From Gammaproteobacteria bacterium (GTDB lineage: Bacteria > Pseudomonadota > Gammaproteobacteria > Steroidobacterales > GCA-2729495), in the NCBI GenBank assembly GCA_003695765.1, contig RFHQ01000008.1:1-57357 (forward strand): 57,357 nucleotides of DNA, given 5' to 3'. A model generated the notes under the pieces. That model did no database searches. It had not been told where the DNA came from and saw only the letters and a list, made by a program, of their open reading frames with translations. Position 1 is the stretch's first letter; each line of letters opens with the position of its first letter. The translations under genes and the position numbers were made by a program. Shown piece after piece: positions 29,225-40,312 of the stretch.

Positions 29225-30727
29225 ATGAACAACAGCTTGTGGCGCGCATTCGCGGATAACTTCCTGGGGCAGGCGCCCGACTGGTACAAGTGGACCATCA
29301 TCGGTTTCCTCGTCCTGAATCCGATCCTGCTGTTCGCGGCGGGATCCTTCGTCGCGGGCTGGGTCCTGGTCGGCGAGTTCATCTTCACGCTGGCCATGGC
29401 GCTGCGCTGTTATCCCCTGCAGCCAGGCGGCCTGCTGGCGATTCAGGCGGTACTGATCGGCATGACGACGCCGGATGCCGTCTATCACGAGGCGGAGCAC
29501 AACCTGCCCGTGATCATGCTGCTGATGTTCATGGTTGCAGGCATCTTCTTCCTGAAAGAAATGCTCCTGTTCACCTTCACCAAGCTGCTGCTCGGCGTGC
29601 GCTCGAAGACCCTGCTGTCGCTCCTCTTCTGCGGCGTATCGGCGGTCTTGTCGGCTTTCCTCGATGCGCTGACCGTGACCGCCGTCGTGATCACGGTCGC
29701 CGAGGGCTTCTACGCCGTGTACCACAAAGTGGCCTCGGGCAAGGGCTATGACAGCGGCCACGATGCCTCGGACGACGATAGCGTCGAGACCCTGTATCGC
29801 GAGGATCTGGACACTTTCCGCGCCTTCTTGCGCAATCTGATGATGCATGCCGCCGTCGGCACCGCCTTGGGCGGCGTCACGACGCTGGTCGGCGAACCGC
29901 AGAACCTGCTGATCGCGAAGGAGGCGGGCTGGGAGTTCATGGAATTCTTCTACCGCATGACCCCGGTATCGATGCCGGTGCTGGTGGTTGGCCTGCTGAC
30001 CTGCGTGCTGCTCGAGAAACTGAAGTGGTTCGGTTACGGGGCCGAGTTGCGCCCCGGCGTGCGCCAGGTGCTCGAAGACTTCGAGCGGCACGAAAGCGAA
30101 CGCCGCACGCCGCGCGACCGGGCGGTGCTGATTGCGCAGGCGTTCGCCGCGCTGGTGCTGGTGATCGCGCTGGGCAACCACCTGGCCGAGGTCGGCATCA
30201 TCGGCCTGATGATCATCGTCCTGGCCACCTCCCTGACCGGGGTCGTCGAAGAGAAGCGCATCGGTCATGCGTTCGAGGAGGCATTGCCGTTCACGGCCCT
30301 GCTGGTCGTGTTCTTCGGCATCGTGGCCGTGATTCAGGACCAGGGCCTGTTCAACCCGGTCACGCACTACGTGCTCGGGCTGCAGGGCGAGACCCGAACG
30401 CTGATGATGTTCATCGCCAACGGCCTGCTGTCGATGATCAGTGACAATGTATTCGTCGCGACGGTCTATGTCAGTGAGATCGCCAAGGCGCTCGCCGAGG
30501 GCACGATCAGCCGTCCCGAGTTCGACCTGCTGTCGGTGGCGATCAACACCGGGACCAATATTCCGAGCGTCGCCACACCCAATGGGCAGGCCGCCTTCCT
30601 GTTCCTGCTGACTTCCGCGCTGGCGCCGCTGATCCGCCTATCCTACGGGCGCATGGTGATCCTGGCCCTGCCGTACACGGTGACAATGAGCGTCACGGCC
30701 ATCCTGAGCGTTGTCTACCTGCTGTAA
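29225..30727 (+). CDS. nhaB: Na+/H+ antiporter NhaB
   Basis: Inner-membrane sodium/proton antiporter for Na+ extrusion and pH homeostasis. 500 aa with about 12 hydrophobic helices. NhaB family blocks are seen: the N-terminal [41 protein letters not shown] and [19 protein letters not shown] soluble loop at about residues 170-195 is Asp/Ser-rich. NhaB suggests life with Na+ stress (saline or alkaline). It stands alone between dnaQ and the sugar-nucleotide cluster. Confidence 0.95.
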   Translation: MNNSLWRAFADNFLGQAPDWYKWTIIGFLVLNPILLFAAGSFVAGWVLVGEFIFTLAMALRCYPLQPGGLLAIQAVLIGMTTPDAVYHEAEHNLPVIMLLMFMVAGIFFLKEMLLFTFTKLLLGVRSKTLLSLLFCGVSAVLSAFLDALTVTAVVITVAEGFYAVYHKVASGKGYDSGHDASDDDSVETLYREDLDTFRAFLRNLMMHAAVGTALGGVTTLVGEPQNLLIAKEAGWEFMEFFYRMTPVSMPVLVVGLLTCVLLEKLKWFGYGAELRPGVRQVLEDFERHESERRTPRDRAVLIAQAFAALVLVIALGNHLAEVGIIGLMIIVLATSLTGVVEEKRIGHAFEEALPFTALLVVFFGIVAVIQDQGLFNPVTHYVLGLQGETRTLMMFIANGLLSMISDNVFVATVYVSEIAKALAEGTISRPEFDLLSVAINTGTNIPSVATPNGQAAFLFLLTSALAPLIRLSYGRMVILALPYTVTMSVTAILSVVYLL

Positions 30728-30848
30728 TGTGACCTGGACGGCAGCGTTGGCGGCCGGTCTGGCGCATGATCTCCCGGCTGCCGGATTCCCAGCGGCAGGG
30801 GCCGGCGCGAACCGCCGGGAGAAGAACGAGATCAACGACGGACAGGGC

Positions 30849-32138
30849 ATGAGCAATCTGCCAACTCTCGATCAGGCCAGGGTCGCGGTCATCGGCCTCG
30901 GTTATGTCGGCTTGCCGCTGGCAGCGGCATTCGGCGAGCATTTCCCGACCTGCGGCTTTGACATAAACGAACGCCGCATCGATGAGCTGCGGCAGGGCAG
31001 GGACAGCACGCTGGAGGTCAGCGACGCGGAACTCGCCGCCGCGACCCTGCTGCGTTTCGAGTCGCGACTGGAAGCCTTGCGGGACTGCAATGTCTACATC
31101 GTCACCGTGCCGACGCCGATCGACCGGGCCAAGCGCCCCGATCTCGGCGCATTGCGCAGCGCCAGCGAGTCGGTCGGCGCGGTGCTCGCGCCGGGCGACG
31201 TGGTCATCTACGAGTCGACCGTCTATCCAGGCGCGACAGAGGAGGACTGCGCGCCGATCCTGGAAGCGGTCTCAGGCCTGAAGCGCAACGAGGATTTCTA
31301 TCTTGGCTATAGCCCGGAGCGCATCAATCCCGGGGACAGGCAACACCGGGTCTCGGACATCCTGAAAGTGACCGCCGGCTCCACTCCGGAGGCGGCGGAC
31401 TTCATCGACGCGCTCTATGCCCGAGTGATCCGGGCCGGCACCTATCGGGCGCCGAGCATCCGGGTCGCCGAGGCCGCGAAGGTCATCGAGAATACGCAGC
31501 GGGACGTGAACATTGCGCTGGTCAACGAGCTGGCGATGATCTTCAATAGGCTCGGACTGGATACGCTCGACGTGCTGGAGGCGGCGGGCACAAAATGGAA
31601 TTTCCTGCCGTTCCGGCCCGGCCTGGTCGGCGGGCATTGCATCGGCGTCGACCCCTACTACCTCACGCACAAGTCGCAGGAGATCGGCTACCACCCAGCG
31701 ATGATCCTGGCGGGGCGGCGCATCAACGACAACATGGGCTTGTATGTCGCCTCGGAGGTCGTCAAGCTGATGGTCAAGCGGGGCATTCGCCTGCCGGAGT
31801 CCCGTGTGCTGGTGCTCGGCATCACGTTCAAGGAAAACTGTCCGGATGTGCGCAATACCAAGGTCGTGGACGTGATCCGGGAGTTGCAGAGTTTCGGCGC
31901 GACGGTGGACGTGTACGATCCCTGGGCGGATCCGGACGAGGTGCGGGCCGAGTACGGCCTGGACGTCTACAAGGAATGTCCGCAGGGCCGGGCCTACGCA
32001 GCGATCGTGCTGGCCGTTGCGCATCGCCAGTTCCGGTCGCTCGCCGTCGATGATCTGCGGCGCCTCGGCGCCGACCCGCACGTCCTGTACGACATCAAGT
32101 CGATACTGCCGGCGGCCCAGGTGGACGGGCGGCTGTAG
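30849..32138 (+). CDS. UDP-N-acetylhexosamine C6 dehydrogenase (TviB/VipA family)
   Basis: Nucleotide-sugar dehydrogenase making a UDP-N-acetyl-hexosaminuronic acid for surface polysaccharide. 429 aa. N-terminal Rossmann motif GLGYVGLP (about 17-24), then [16 protein letters not shown], and the catalytic cysteine Cys264 in [12 protein letters not shown], characteristic of the TviB/WbpO branch rather than of UDP-glucose dehydrogenase. Substrate (GlcNAc or GalNAc) is not decidable here. ATG 30849 follows GGACAGGG. The longer ORF from 30711 starts inside the end of nhaB and is rejected. First gene of the sugar-nucleotide operon. Confidence 0.88.
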   Translation: MSNLPTLDQARVAVIGLGYVGLPLAAAFGEHFPTCGFDINERRIDELRQGRDSTLEVSDAELAAATLLRFESRLEALRDCNVYIVTVPTPIDRAKRPDLGALRSASESVGAVLAPGDVVIYESTVYPGATEEDCAPILEAVSGLKRNEDFYLGYSPERINPGDRQHRVSDILKVTAGSTPEAADFIDALYARVIRAGTYRAPSIRVAEAAKVIENTQRDVNIALVNELAMIFNRLGLDTLDVLEAAGTKWNFLPFRPGLVGGHCIGVDPYYLTHKSQEIGYHPAMILAGRRINDNMGLYVASEVVKLMVKRGIRLPESRVLVLGITFKENCPDVRNTKVVDVIRELQSFGATVDVYDPWADPDEVRAEYGLDVYKECPQGRAYAAIVLAVAHRQFRSLAVDDLRRLGADPHVLYDIKSILPAAQVDGRL

Positions 32139-32160
32139 GGCCAGCGACGGGGGGGTGAGC

Positions 32161-33183
32161 ATGCGTGTGCTGGTGACGGGTGCCGCCGGGTTCATCGGCT
32201 ACCACGTCGCGGGCCGGCTCGCCGAGCGCGGCGACGAAGTCGTTGGCCTGGACAACCTGAACGACTACTATGACGTGCGCCTCAAGGAAGCCCGCCTCGC
32301 GCAACTGCAGGCGCAGGCGAACTTCGAGTTCCTGCGCCTGGATCTGACGGACCGGGCCGGCATGCGCGAGTTGTTCGCCAGCAGGCGTTTTGACCGGGTC
32401 GTGCATCTCGCGGCCCAAGCCGGCGTTCGCTATTCGATCGAGAACCCGCAGGCCTACGTCGACAGCAACGTCGACGGCACACTGCAGGTGCTGGAAGGCT
32501 GCCGGCACACCGGAGTCGAGCACTTGGTCTATGCGTCGACCAGTTCGGTCTATGGCGCCAACCGGCGGATGCCGTTTTCCGTGCACCATTCCGTGGACCA
32601 TCCGCTGTCCCTGTACGCGGCGACGAAGAAGGCGAACGAGCTGATGGCGCATACCTATGCCCATCTGTATCAATTGCCGGTAACGGGCTTGCGCTTTTTT
32701 ACCGTCTATGGCCCCTGGGGTCGGCCGGACATGGCGCTGTTCAGTTTCACCCGCAGGATCCTGGCCGGTGAACCGATCGACGTCTACAACTACGGGCGAC
32801 ATCGCCGCGACTTCACCTACATCGACGATATCAGCGAGGGCGTCGTGCGCGCGCTGGACAGAATTGCAGTGCCGGACCCGGCCTGGGATCCGGAACAGCC
32901 GGACCCGGCCACCAGCGCCGCGCCCTATCGGCTGTACAACATCGGCAACAGCCAGCCGATCGACCTGGAACGCTACATCGCGGCGCTCGAGGACTGTCTG
33001 GGCCGCAAGGCCGAGCGACGGCTGCTGCCGATGCAGCCGGGTGATGTGCCGGACACCTGGGCCGACGTCAGTGAGTTGGAGCGCGATGTCGGCTACCGGC
33101 CGGCGACGCCGGTGGAAGACGGCATCCGCCGCTTTGTAGACTGGTACCGCGAATACTATGGCCAGGGTGGCGCACCGGATTGA
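32161..33183 (+). CDS. UDP-glucuronate 4-epimerase family protein
   Basis: Extended SDR epimerase that most likely interconverts UDP-glucuronate and UDP-galacturonate, or the N-acetyl forms made by its neighbour. 340 aa. Rossmann GAAGFIG at the N-terminus, [17 protein letters not shown] typical of the GAE/CapI branch, SSVYG, catalytic Tyr152-x3-Lys156 (YAATK), [13 protein letters not shown] and RDFTYIDDI. It starts 22 bases after the dehydrogenase. A TviC-like role on UDP-GlcNAcA would fit the TviB-like neighbour. Confidence 0.88.
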   Translation: MRVLVTGAAGFIGYHVAGRLAERGDEVVGLDNLNDYYDVRLKEARLAQLQAQANFEFLRLDLTDRAGMRELFASRRFDRVVHLAAQAGVRYSIENPQAYVDSNVDGTLQVLEGCRHTGVEHLVYASTSSVYGANRRMPFSVHHSVDHPLSLYAATKKANELMAHTYAHLYQLPVTGLRFFTVYGPWGRPDMALFSFTRRILAGEPIDVYNYGRHRRDFTYIDDISEGVVRALDRIAVPDPAWDPEQPDPATSAAPYRLYNIGNSQPIDLERYIAALEDCLGRKAERRLLPMQPGDVPDTWADVSELERDVGYRPATPVEDGIRRFVDWYREYYGQGGAPD

Positions 33184-33208
33184 TGGTCGAAGCAGGACGC
33201 CCAGGGGA

Positions 33209-34867
33209 ATGATCGCATTGCCAGCGACGACCGATGCTACAGGAACGCCCGAATGGGCGGCCCTGCGCGCGCGTGCGCGCGAACTGCGCAAGCAGCCGCT
33301 GGGCAAGCTGGTGGACGAACCCGGCCGTTATCAGCGCCTCGCTTGCTCCGCGGCCGGCCTGTTGCTGGACCTGACGCGCCAGCGGCTGTGCGCGGACACC
33401 GTGGATCTGCTGCTGGCCCTGGCGGAACGCTGCGGTTTCGCGGCCTGGCGTGAGGCCCTGTTCTCCGGCGCGCCGGTCAACAACACCGAAGACCGGGCCG
33501 CGCTGCACATGGCGCTGCGGGCGGGGGCGGATGCGAGCTACGCGGCCGCCGGCGAAGCGGTGATGCCGGCCGTGCTCGCAGAGCGCGAGCGGATGCTCGG
33601 CCTGGCCGCGGACATCCGTGCCGGCCGGCGGCTCGGTTACGATGGCCAGCCCTTCAGCGATGTGGTCAACATCGGAATCGGCGGCTCGGATCTCGGCGCC
33701 GTGATGGCGACGGCGGCGTTGCGCGAGCCGGGCAGCGACGGTCCGCGCCTGCATTTCGTTTCCAATGTCGATGGCCTGCAGTTCGCCGAGTTGGCCGGGT
33801 CGCTGGATCCGGCCCGCACACTGTTCGTCGTGTGCTCCAAGAGTTTCACGACGCTGGAGACCCGGCTCAATGCCGAGGCAGCGCGCCGCTGGCTGCTGCA
33901 ATCGGCGCCCGAATCGGCCGTCGCCCGGCATTTCGTCGCCGTGTCGGTCAACGAGGCCGCGATGGACGCCTTCGGCATTGCGCCGGAACTGCGCCTGCAT
34001 GTCTGGGACTGGGTCGGCGGGCGCTTTTCCCTCTGGTCCTCGGTCGGCCTGGCGATCGCGATCGCCGTCGGTCCGGCGGCCTTCCGCGAGCTGCTGGCCG
34101 GCGCCGCCGCGATGGACGAGCATTTCCGCAGGGCGGAAGCAGGCCTCAATCTGCCCCTGCTGCTCGGTCTCGTCGCCGTCTGGAACCGGAATTTCCTCGG
34201 CCTGAACGATCATGCTGTGCTGCCCTACTGCAGCCGACTGCACCGCCTGCCAGCCTTTCTGCAGCAACTCGAGATGGAGAGCCTTGGCAAGCATGTCAGC
34301 CGTGACGGCCGCCCGCTTAAGATCGCCACCGGCCCGGTGATCTGGGGGGAACCGGGGTCCAATGCGCAGCACTCGTTTTTCCAATTGCTGCACCAGGGCA
34401 GCTGCGCGAGCAGCCTGGACTTCATCGCACCCGCACTGCCGCCGGCAGGCGGCGAGGACGCGCATCTGCACAATCTCGCCAACATGCTGGCGCAGGCAGA
34501 GGCCTTCGCCCGCGGAGTCAGCGAAGCGGACGCGCTCGAGTCGCTGCTGTCCGCCGGCCTGCCCGAGGCGGAGGCCCGGCGCCTCGCGCCGCACAAGGAA
34601 CATCGCGGCGGCCGCCCGTCGAGTCTGATCCTGTTACCGCGCCTGGATGCCCGCCATCTCGGTGCGCTGATCGCCCTATACGAGCACAAGGTTTTCGTGC
34701 AGGGCGTGATCTGGGGCATCAATCCCTTCGACCAGTGGGGCGTGGAGCTCGGTAAGCTGATGGCGCGCGAGGTCTACACGGCGCTGGCGCGGGGCGATGG
34801 CGAGCAGCTGCCGCCGGTGGGCCGGGAGTTGCTGCATCGGCTGGGCAGGGAGAGGAGCAGCGCATGA
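33209..34867 (+). CDS. pgi: Glucose-6-phosphate isomerase
   Basis: Interconverts glucose-6-phosphate and fructose-6-phosphate, feeding both glycolysis/gluconeogenesis and the GDP-mannose route of this operon. 552 aa. Family motifs are [13 protein letters not shown], the [11 protein letters not shown] phosphate site, [17 protein letters not shown] with catalytic His/Glu region, and the C-terminal [10 protein letters not shown] lysine. ATG 33209 follows AGGGGA. Its stop overlaps the ATG of the next gene by four bases. A central-metabolism gene embedded in a polysaccharide operon suggests precursor supply is coordinated with export. Confidence 0.96.
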   Translation: MIALPATTDATGTPEWAALRARARELRKQPLGKLVDEPGRYQRLACSAAGLLLDLTRQRLCADTVDLLLALAERCGFAAWREALFSGAPVNNTEDRAALHMALRAGADASYAAAGEAVMPAVLAERERMLGLAADIRAGRRLGYDGQPFSDVVNIGIGGSDLGAVMATAALREPGSDGPRLHFVSNVDGLQFAELAGSLDPARTLFVVCSKSFTTLETRLNAEAARRWLLQSAPESAVARHFVAVSVNEAAMDAFGIAPELRLHVWDWVGGRFSLWSSVGLAIAIAVGPAAFRELLAGAAAMDEHFRRAEAGLNLPLLLGLVAVWNRNFLGLNDHAVLPYCSRLHRLPAFLQQLEMESLGKHVSRDGRPLKIATGPVIWGEPGSNAQHSFFQLLHQGSCASSLDFIAPALPPAGGEDAHLHNLANMLAQAEAFARGVSEADALESLLSAGLPEAEARRLAPHKEHRGGRPSSLILLPRLDARHLGALIALYEHKVFVQGVIWGINPFDQWGVELGKLMAREVYTALARGDGEQLPPVGRELLHRLGRERSSA

Positions 34868-36204
34868 AACTGACGATACACGGCGCGGGCTATGTCGGTC
34901 TGGTGACCGGCGCCTGCATGGCCGAGGTCGGCAATGATGTCGTCTGCGTCGACATCGATGCAGAGCGCATCGCGAGTCTGAACGATGGTGCGATCCCGAT
35001 CTACGAGCCGGGGCTGGAAGACCTGGTGCAGCGGAATGCCGCGGCCGGGCGCCTGCGCTTCACCACCGAGACGGCGGCCGCAGTCCGCCACGGGCTGTTC
35101 CAGTTCATCGCCGTGGGTACGCCGCCGGACGAGGACGGCTCGGCCGACCTGCAGCACGTGCTGGCCGTGGCCCGCGATATCGGCCGCGAACTCGACGACT
35201 ACAAGATCGTGGTTGACAAGTCGACGGTCCCTGTCGGCACGGCGGACCGCGTTCGCAGCGAAATCCAGGGTGTGCTGGCAGCCGCCGGCCGGCAGGCCGA
35301 ATTCGACGTCGTCTCGAACCCGGAATTCCTGAAGGAAGGCGCGGCCGTCGGCGATTTCATGAAGCCGGACCGGATCATCGTCGGCACCGACAGCGAGCGT
35401 GCCGCCGAGCAGTTGCGGCGGCTCTACGAGCCCTTCAGCCGTAACCACGAAAAGCTGATCCTGATGGATCTGCGCTCGGCCGAACTGACCAAATATGCCG
35501 CCAACGGTCTGTTGGCCACGAAGATCAGTTTCATGAACGAGCTCGCGAACCTGGCGGAACGGCTGGGGGCCGACATCGAGAAAGTGCGCGTCGGCATCGG
35601 TTCCGACCCGCGCATCGGTTACGCCTTCATCTATCCCGGCTGTGGTTATGGCGGATCCTGTTTTCCGAAGGATGTCAGCGCGCTGGCGCGCTCCGCTCGC
35701 GAGGCGGGTTACCATGCCGAACTGGTCGAAGCGGTCGAGAATGTGAACCGGCGCCAGAAACGGCGCCTGTTCGAAAAGCTGCACAGCCACTGGGGCGGGA
35801 CAGTGGCCGGCAAGACGGTGGCCGTCTGGGGCCTGGCCTTCAAGCCGAATACCGATGACATGCGCGAGGCGCCCAGTCGCGCGCTGATGGAGGCGGTCTG
35901 GGAGGCCGGCGGGCGAATCCGCGCCTACGATCCGCAGGCGCGCGCCGAGGCCCGGCGCATCTACGGCGACCGGGACGAGCTGGTGCTCTGCGACAGCGCC
36001 ATGGAGGCGCTGGTCGGTGCCGATGCCCTGGCCGTGGTCACGGAATGGCAGGAATTCCGCAGTCCGGATTTTCCACGAATGCGTGAACTGCTCAGTGAGC
36101 CGGTGGTCTTCGACGGGCGCAACATCTATGATCCGCAGATGCTCGCGGAGCTGGGCTTCCAGTACTACGGAATCGGCCGGGGGCAGGTGCCGGGCGCATG
36201 CTGA
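34864..36204 (+). CDS. ugd: UDP-glucose 6-dehydrogenase
   Basis: NAD-dependent two-step oxidation of UDP-glucose to UDP-glucuronate. 446 aa. [17 protein letters not shown] at the N-terminus, [38 protein letters not shown], and the catalytic Cys266 in YGGSCFPKD. The C-terminal domain has [17 protein letters not shown]. It is the second nucleotide-sugar dehydrogenase in the operon and belongs to the Ugd rather than TviB branch. Its product is the substrate of the 4-epimerase two genes upstream. It overlaps manC by seven bases. Confidence 0.94.
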   Translation: MKLTIHGAGYVGLVTGACMAEVGNDVVCVDIDAERIASLNDGAIPIYEPGLEDLVQRNAAAGRLRFTTETAAAVRHGLFQFIAVGTPPDEDGSADLQHVLAVARDIGRELDDYKIVVDKSTVPVGTADRVRSEIQGVLAAAGRQAEFDVVSNPEFLKEGAAVGDFMKPDRIIVGTDSERAAEQLRRLYEPFSRNHEKLILMDLRSAELTKYAANGLLATKISFMNELANLAERLGADIEKVRVGIGSDPRIGYAFIYPGCGYGGSCFPKDVSALARSAREAGYHAELVEAVENVNRRQKRRLFEKLHSHWGGTVAGKTVAVWGLAFKPNTDDMREAPSRALMEAVWEAGGRIRAYDPQARAEARRIYGDRDELVLCDSAMEALVGADALAVVTEWQEFRSPDFPRMRELLSEPVVFDGRNIYDPQMLAELGFQYYGIGRGQVPGAC

Positions 36205-37616
36205 TCGTTCCGGTCATCCTCTGCGGCGGCAGCGGCTCGCGACTCTGGCCGCTGTCGCGAGCGGCTTTCCCGAAGCAGCTCCTGCCGCTGCTGGGCGAGC
36301 ACAGCCTGTTGCAACAGACGCTGGCGCGCCTCGACGGGCTGGCCGGCCTGCAGCCGCCGATCGTCGTCTGCAACGAGAGCCAGCGTTTCCTCGTGGCCGG
36401 GCAATTGCGCGAAGCCGGCTCCGAGCCGTTGCTGGTCCTCGAACCGGAAGGCCGCAATACCGCGCCGGCCGCGACACTCGCCGCGCTGGCCGCGCGCGCC
36501 GGCGGCGACGACCCGTTGCTGCTGGTGCTGCCGGCGGACCACCTGCTGCGGGATGCGGCCGCCTTCCGCTCGGCCGTCAGCGCGGCGGCCGCGGCGGCCG
36601 CCGACGGCGCCCTGCTGACCTTCGGCGTCGTGCCCACGGCGCCGGAGACCGGCTATGGCTATATCCGGGCGGACGGTGCCGGCGGCGGGCCGCGCCGGGT
36701 GGTGGAATTCGTCGAGAAGCCGGATACGGCCACGGCGCGGCAATACCTCGACTCCGGCGCCTATTACTGGAACAGCGGGATGTTCCTGTTCCGCGCCGGC
36801 GCCTGGCTGGAAGAAATCGGACAGCAAGCGCCGGACATCCTGGCGGCCTGCGAACGCGCGTTCGCCGGTGCCGGCCGGGACGGCGATACCCTGCGCCCCG
36901 AGCCGCAGGCCTTTTGCGCCTGCCGTCCCGATTCGATTGACTATGCGGTGATGGAGAAGACCGGCCGGGCGATGGTCCTGCCGCTGGACGCCGGCTGGAG
37001 CGACATCGGCTCCTGGTCGGCGCTGCACGCTGCGAGCGATCAGGATGCCGGCGGCAACGCGCTGATCGGCGACGTGCACGCGGTCGATTGCCGCAACAGC
37101 TATCTGCGCGCCGAGAGCCGGCTGGTCACGGCCGTCGGGCTCGATGGCTGCATCGTCGTCGAGACCAAGGATGCCGTGCTGGTCGTGCCCCGCGAGCGTT
37201 CGCAGGACGTGAAACGGATGGTCGACGAACTGGGGGCAGCCGGTCGCGAGGAAGTGCGCCTGGGACGCGAGGTCTTTCGCCCGTGGGGAAGCTACGACAG
37301 CCTCGATGCCGCGCCCGGTTACCAGGTCAAACGCCTGACGGTACTGCCGGGCGCGGTGCTGTCTCTGCAACTGCACCACCACCGCGCCGAACACTGGGTC
37401 GTCGTCGCCGGGGTCGCCCGGATCACCCGCGACGACGAGGTCTTCGAGCTGAAGAAGAACGAGCATACCTTCATTCCGGTCGAAGCCCGGCACCGCATCG
37501 AAAATCCCGGCACCGAGCTGCTGCACATCATCGAGGTGCAGGTCGGCGACTACCTTGGCGAGGACGACATCGTCCGTTTCGAAGACAAGTACGGCCGCCA
37601 GGGGCGGACGGACTAG
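36198..37616 (+). CDS. manC: Mannose-1-phosphate guanylyltransferase/mannose-6-phosphate isomerase
   Basis: Makes GDP-mannose, and in the bifunctional family also converts fructose-6-P to mannose-6-P. 472 aa. Pyrophosphorylase signature [14 protein letters not shown] with [16 protein letters not shown] and the [10 protein letters not shown] block. C-terminal cupin isomerase domain (about 355-472) with [23 protein letters not shown] and [18 protein letters not shown]. With pgi and manB it completes the route from glucose-6-P to GDP-mannose. Confidence 0.95.
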   Translation: MLIVPVILCGGSGSRLWPLSRAAFPKQLLPLLGEHSLLQQTLARLDGLAGLQPPIVVCNESQRFLVAGQLREAGSEPLLVLEPEGRNTAPAATLAALAARAGGDDPLLLVLPADHLLRDAAAFRSAVSAAAAAAADGALLTFGVVPTAPETGYGYIRADGAGGGPRRVVEFVEKPDTATARQYLDSGAYYWNSGMFLFRAGAWLEEIGQQAPDILAACERAFAGAGRDGDTLRPEPQAFCACRPDSIDYAVMEKTGRAMVLPLDAGWSDIGSWSALHAASDQDAGGNALIGDVHAVDCRNSYLRAESRLVTAVGLDGCIVVETKDAVLVVPRERSQDVKRMVDELGAAGREEVRLGREVFRPWGSYDSLDAAPGYQVKRLTVLPGAVLSLQLHHHRAEHWVVVAGVARITRDDEVFELKKNEHTFIPVEARHRIENPGTELLHIIEVQVGDYLGEDDIVRFEDKYGRQGRTD

Positions 37617-37618
37617 GC

Positions 37619-38992
37619 ATGCCCATGAACAGCGCAGCACCAGGCTTGACCTGCTTCAAGGCCTACGATGTGCGTGGCCGGATCCCATCCGAACTGAACC
37701 CCGACATCGCCTGCCGGATCGGACGGGCCTATGCCCAGCAACTCGAGCCCGGCTCGGTCGTCGTCGGCCATGACGTGCGGCACTCGAGCCCGGAGCTCGC
37801 CGCAGCGCTGGTTGCAGGCTTGCGCGATGCCGGCGTCGAGGTCATCGACATCGGTCTTTGCGGGACCGAGCAGGTGTATTTCTCGACCTGGCACCTGGGC
37901 GCCGGCGGCGGCATCATGGTCACGGCCAGTCACAACCCGGCCGATTACAATGGCATGAAGTTTGTGCGCGAGGCGGCGCGGCCGGTCAGCGGCGACAGCG
38001 GCCTCGACGAGATCCGCCGACTCGCCGAGGCCGGCGCCGGCCCGGCAGCCGGGGGCGGCGACTACCGGCGGGTCGACACGCTCGGCGACTTCGTCGACTA
38101 CCTGCTGAACTGGGTCGACCTCGATCGCCTGCGGCCGCTGAAGATCGTCGTCAACCCCGGCAATGGCGGCGCCGGACTCGTCATCGACGCGCTGGAGCCG
38201 CGGCTGCCGTTCGAATTCGTCAAGGTCAACTATGCACCGGACGGCGATTTCCCGAACGGTATTCCGAACCCATTGCTGCCGGACAATCGCGCGGCCACCG
38301 CCGATGCGGTGCGCGCCAGCGGCGCTGATCTCGGTATCGCCTGGGACGGGGACTTCGACCGCTGTTTCCTGTTCGACGAGACCGGCGAGTTCATCGAGGG
38401 CTACTACATCGTCGGCCTGCTGGCGCGTGCCCTGCTGCAGCGGGAACCGGGCGGGCGGATCATCCACGACCCGCGCCTGGTCTGGAACACGCGGGAAGAG
38501 GTCGCCGCGGCCGGTGGCATCGCGGTGCAGAGCAAGACCGGCCATGCCTTCATCAAGGAGCGCATGCGCGCCGAAGATGCGCTGTACGGCGGGGAAATGA
38601 GCGCGCATCATTATTTCCGGGATTTCGCCTACTGCGACAGCGGCATGATCCCATGGCTGCTGGTCGCCGGCCTGCTGGCGCGCAGCGGGCAGCCACTGTC
38701 GGCGATGATCGCCGACCGCGTCCAGCGCTTCCCGGTCAGCGGAGAAATCAACCGGCGGGTCAGGGACGCCGCGGCGACGATCGCCGCGGTCCGGGCACAG
38801 TACGAGGCGCAGGCGCGGGCCGTCGACGAGACCGATGGAATCGGGCTGGACATGGGCGACTGGCGCTTCAATCTGCGGATGTCGAACACCGAGCCGGTCA
38901 TTCGCCTGAATGTCGAGGCGCGGGGCGACCGGGCGCTGATGCAGGCGCGCACGCAGGAGATCCTCGCGCTGGTCGACGCGCTCGCGGGCTGA
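37619..38992 (+). CDS. manB: Phosphomannomutase
   Basis: Interconverts mannose-6-P and mannose-1-P, and possibly also glucose phosphates as in AlgC-type enzymes. 457 aa. N-terminal [14 protein letters not shown], phosphoserine loop [13 protein letters not shown], Mg-binding DGDFDRCF, the sugar-binding [10 protein letters not shown] and C-terminal phosphate site [12 protein letters not shown]. It begins two bases after the manC stop; ATG 37625 is an alternative start. CpsG/ManB and AlgC cannot be separated confidently from sequence alone. Confidence 0.93.
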   Translation: MPMNSAAPGLTCFKAYDVRGRIPSELNPDIACRIGRAYAQQLEPGSVVVGHDVRHSSPELAAALVAGLRDAGVEVIDIGLCGTEQVYFSTWHLGAGGGIMVTASHNPADYNGMKFVREAARPVSGDSGLDEIRRLAEAGAGPAAGGGDYRRVDTLGDFVDYLLNWVDLDRLRPLKIVVNPGNGGAGLVIDALEPRLPFEFVKVNYAPDGDFPNGIPNPLLPDNRAATADAVRASGADLGIAWDGDFDRCFLFDETGEFIEGYYIVGLLARALLQREPGGRIIHDPRLVWNTREEVAAAGGIAVQSKTGHAFIKERMRAEDALYGGEMSAHHYFRDFAYCDSGMIPWLLVAGLLARSGQPLSAMIADRVQRFPVSGEINRRVRDAAATIAAVRAQYEAQARAVDETDGIGLDMGDWRFNLRMSNTEPVIRLNVEARGDRALMQARTQEILALVDALAG

Positions 38993-39006
38993 GCAGGCCG
39001 CTGCTC

Positions 39007-40191
39007 GTGAGCCGTCCGCGCCGCCTGCAGTTGCTGGGCTTCACCAAGCTCTACCCGAACGCGGAGCAGCCGCGGCACGGGCTCTTCGTCGAGGCGCGCC
39101 TGCGGCGGCTGGCGCGCCGGCCGGCGGTGGACCTGCGAATCGTCGCCCCGGTGCCCTGGTTTCCTCTGCGCCATCGCCGCTTCGGGCGTTACGCAGCCTT
39201 CGCGCGGGTGCCCCGATGCGAGCAACGGCATGGGATCGCGGTCAGCCATCCGCGCTTTTTGTCATTGCCGGCCGGCGACATGTCGCTGGCTCCGCTGTTG
39301 ATGGCGGCCTCGGTGGCCGGGCACGTTCGGCGACTGGTGGCGGAGATGCCGTCCGCACCGGTCATCGACGCGCATTTCCTCTATCCGGACGGCGTTGCGG
39401 CGCTGCTGCTGGGCCGGCGTTTCGGGCTGCCGGTCGTCATGACCGCCCGCGGCAACGATGTCACGCTGTGGCCGCGCTACCGCGGGCCGGGGCGCTGGAT
39501 CCGCTGGGCGCTGACCCATTGCGCCCGGGTCGTGAGCGTGTCGGAGTCGCTGCGCGCCCGCCTGATCGAGCTGGGTGCAGAGCCGCAGCGGGTCGTGACC
39601 TTGCGCAATGGTGTCGACCTGGATCAGTTCCGGCCGCCGGTCGGCGCCGGACGGGCCTCGAGCGGCGGCCCGCGGCTGCTCGCCGTCGGCCACCTGATCG
39701 AGCGCAAGAACCATGCGGCGGCCATCCGGGCGCTGCCGCTGCTGCCCGGGGCGGAACTGACGATCATCGGCAGCGGCCCGCTGCGCGGTGAGCTCGAATC
39801 CCTGGCCCGGCGACTCGGCCTCGCCGGCCGGGTCCACTTCGCCGGTGCCCTGCCGCCGGAGGAGTTGCCGGCTCACTATGCGGCGGCCGACGCGCTGCTG
39901 CTGCCGTCGCGCCACGAGGGCATGGCCAACGTCATGCTGGAGAGCCTGGCCTGCGCCACCCCGGTCGTGGCCTTCGACGTCGAGGGGGTGCGCGAGATCA
40001 TCCGTGTGCCGGAGGCGGGCCGGATCGTCGAGCAGCGTTCGCCGGAGGCGCTGGCGGCGGCGGTCCGCCGCCTGCTCGCGGCGCCGCCGCGCCGCGAGGA
40101 CACGCGGCGCTACGCCGAAACGCTGGGCTGGGAGCCGGTGATCGACGAACTGGAGGTCCTGCTGCGGGATGTCGCCGCCGCGGCCGCCTGA
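39007..40191 (+). CDS. Glycosyltransferase family 4 (GT-B)
   Basis: Retaining GT-B sugar transferase of about 394 aa. The acceptor half has LLGFTKLYPNAEQPRHG. The nucleotide-sugar half has AVGHLIERKNHAAAIRAL, TIIGSGPLRGEL and the E-x7-E donor motif in HEGMANVMLESLACATPVVAF. GTG 39007 (MSRPRRLQLLGF) is the most likely start; the ORF extends upstream through the manB shadow. It ends the sugar-nucleotide operon. The sequence resembles WcaL/EpsF-type exopolysaccharide transferases; donor and acceptor are unknown. Confidence 0.88.
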   Translation: MSRPRRLQLLGFTKLYPNAEQPRHGLFVEARLRRLARRPAVDLRIVAPVPWFPLRHRRFGRYAAFARVPRCEQRHGIAVSHPRFLSLPAGDMSLAPLLMAASVAGHVRRLVAEMPSAPVIDAHFLYPDGVAALLLGRRFGLPVVMTARGNDVTLWPRYRGPGRWIRWALTHCARVVSVSESLRARLIELGAEPQRVVTLRNGVDLDQFRPPVGAGRASSGGPRLLAVGHLIERKNHAAAIRALPLLPGAELTIIGSGPLRGELESLARRLGLAGRVHFAGALPPEELPAHYAAADALLLPSRHEGMANVMLESLACATPVVAFDVEGVREIIRVPEAGRIVEQRSPEALAAAVRRLLAAPPRREDTRRYAETLGWEPVIDELEVLLRDVAAAAA

Positions 40192-40312
40192 CATAATGCC
40201 GGAAGCGGGCAAAGCGTGACCGCGACGGCAGACGGCGGCTCGCAGACCCGCTAGGCTGCCCGTGCTCTACCGGCGTTCCGCCGCGAACCGATAACAGACA
40301 ACACGGGCAACG

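Noticed and set aside
30728-30848. Sigma-54-like GG...GC words upstream of the TviB-like dehydrogenase
   Set aside because: The spacing is not ten bases and the TTGC half is missing; expected by chance in GC-rich DNA.
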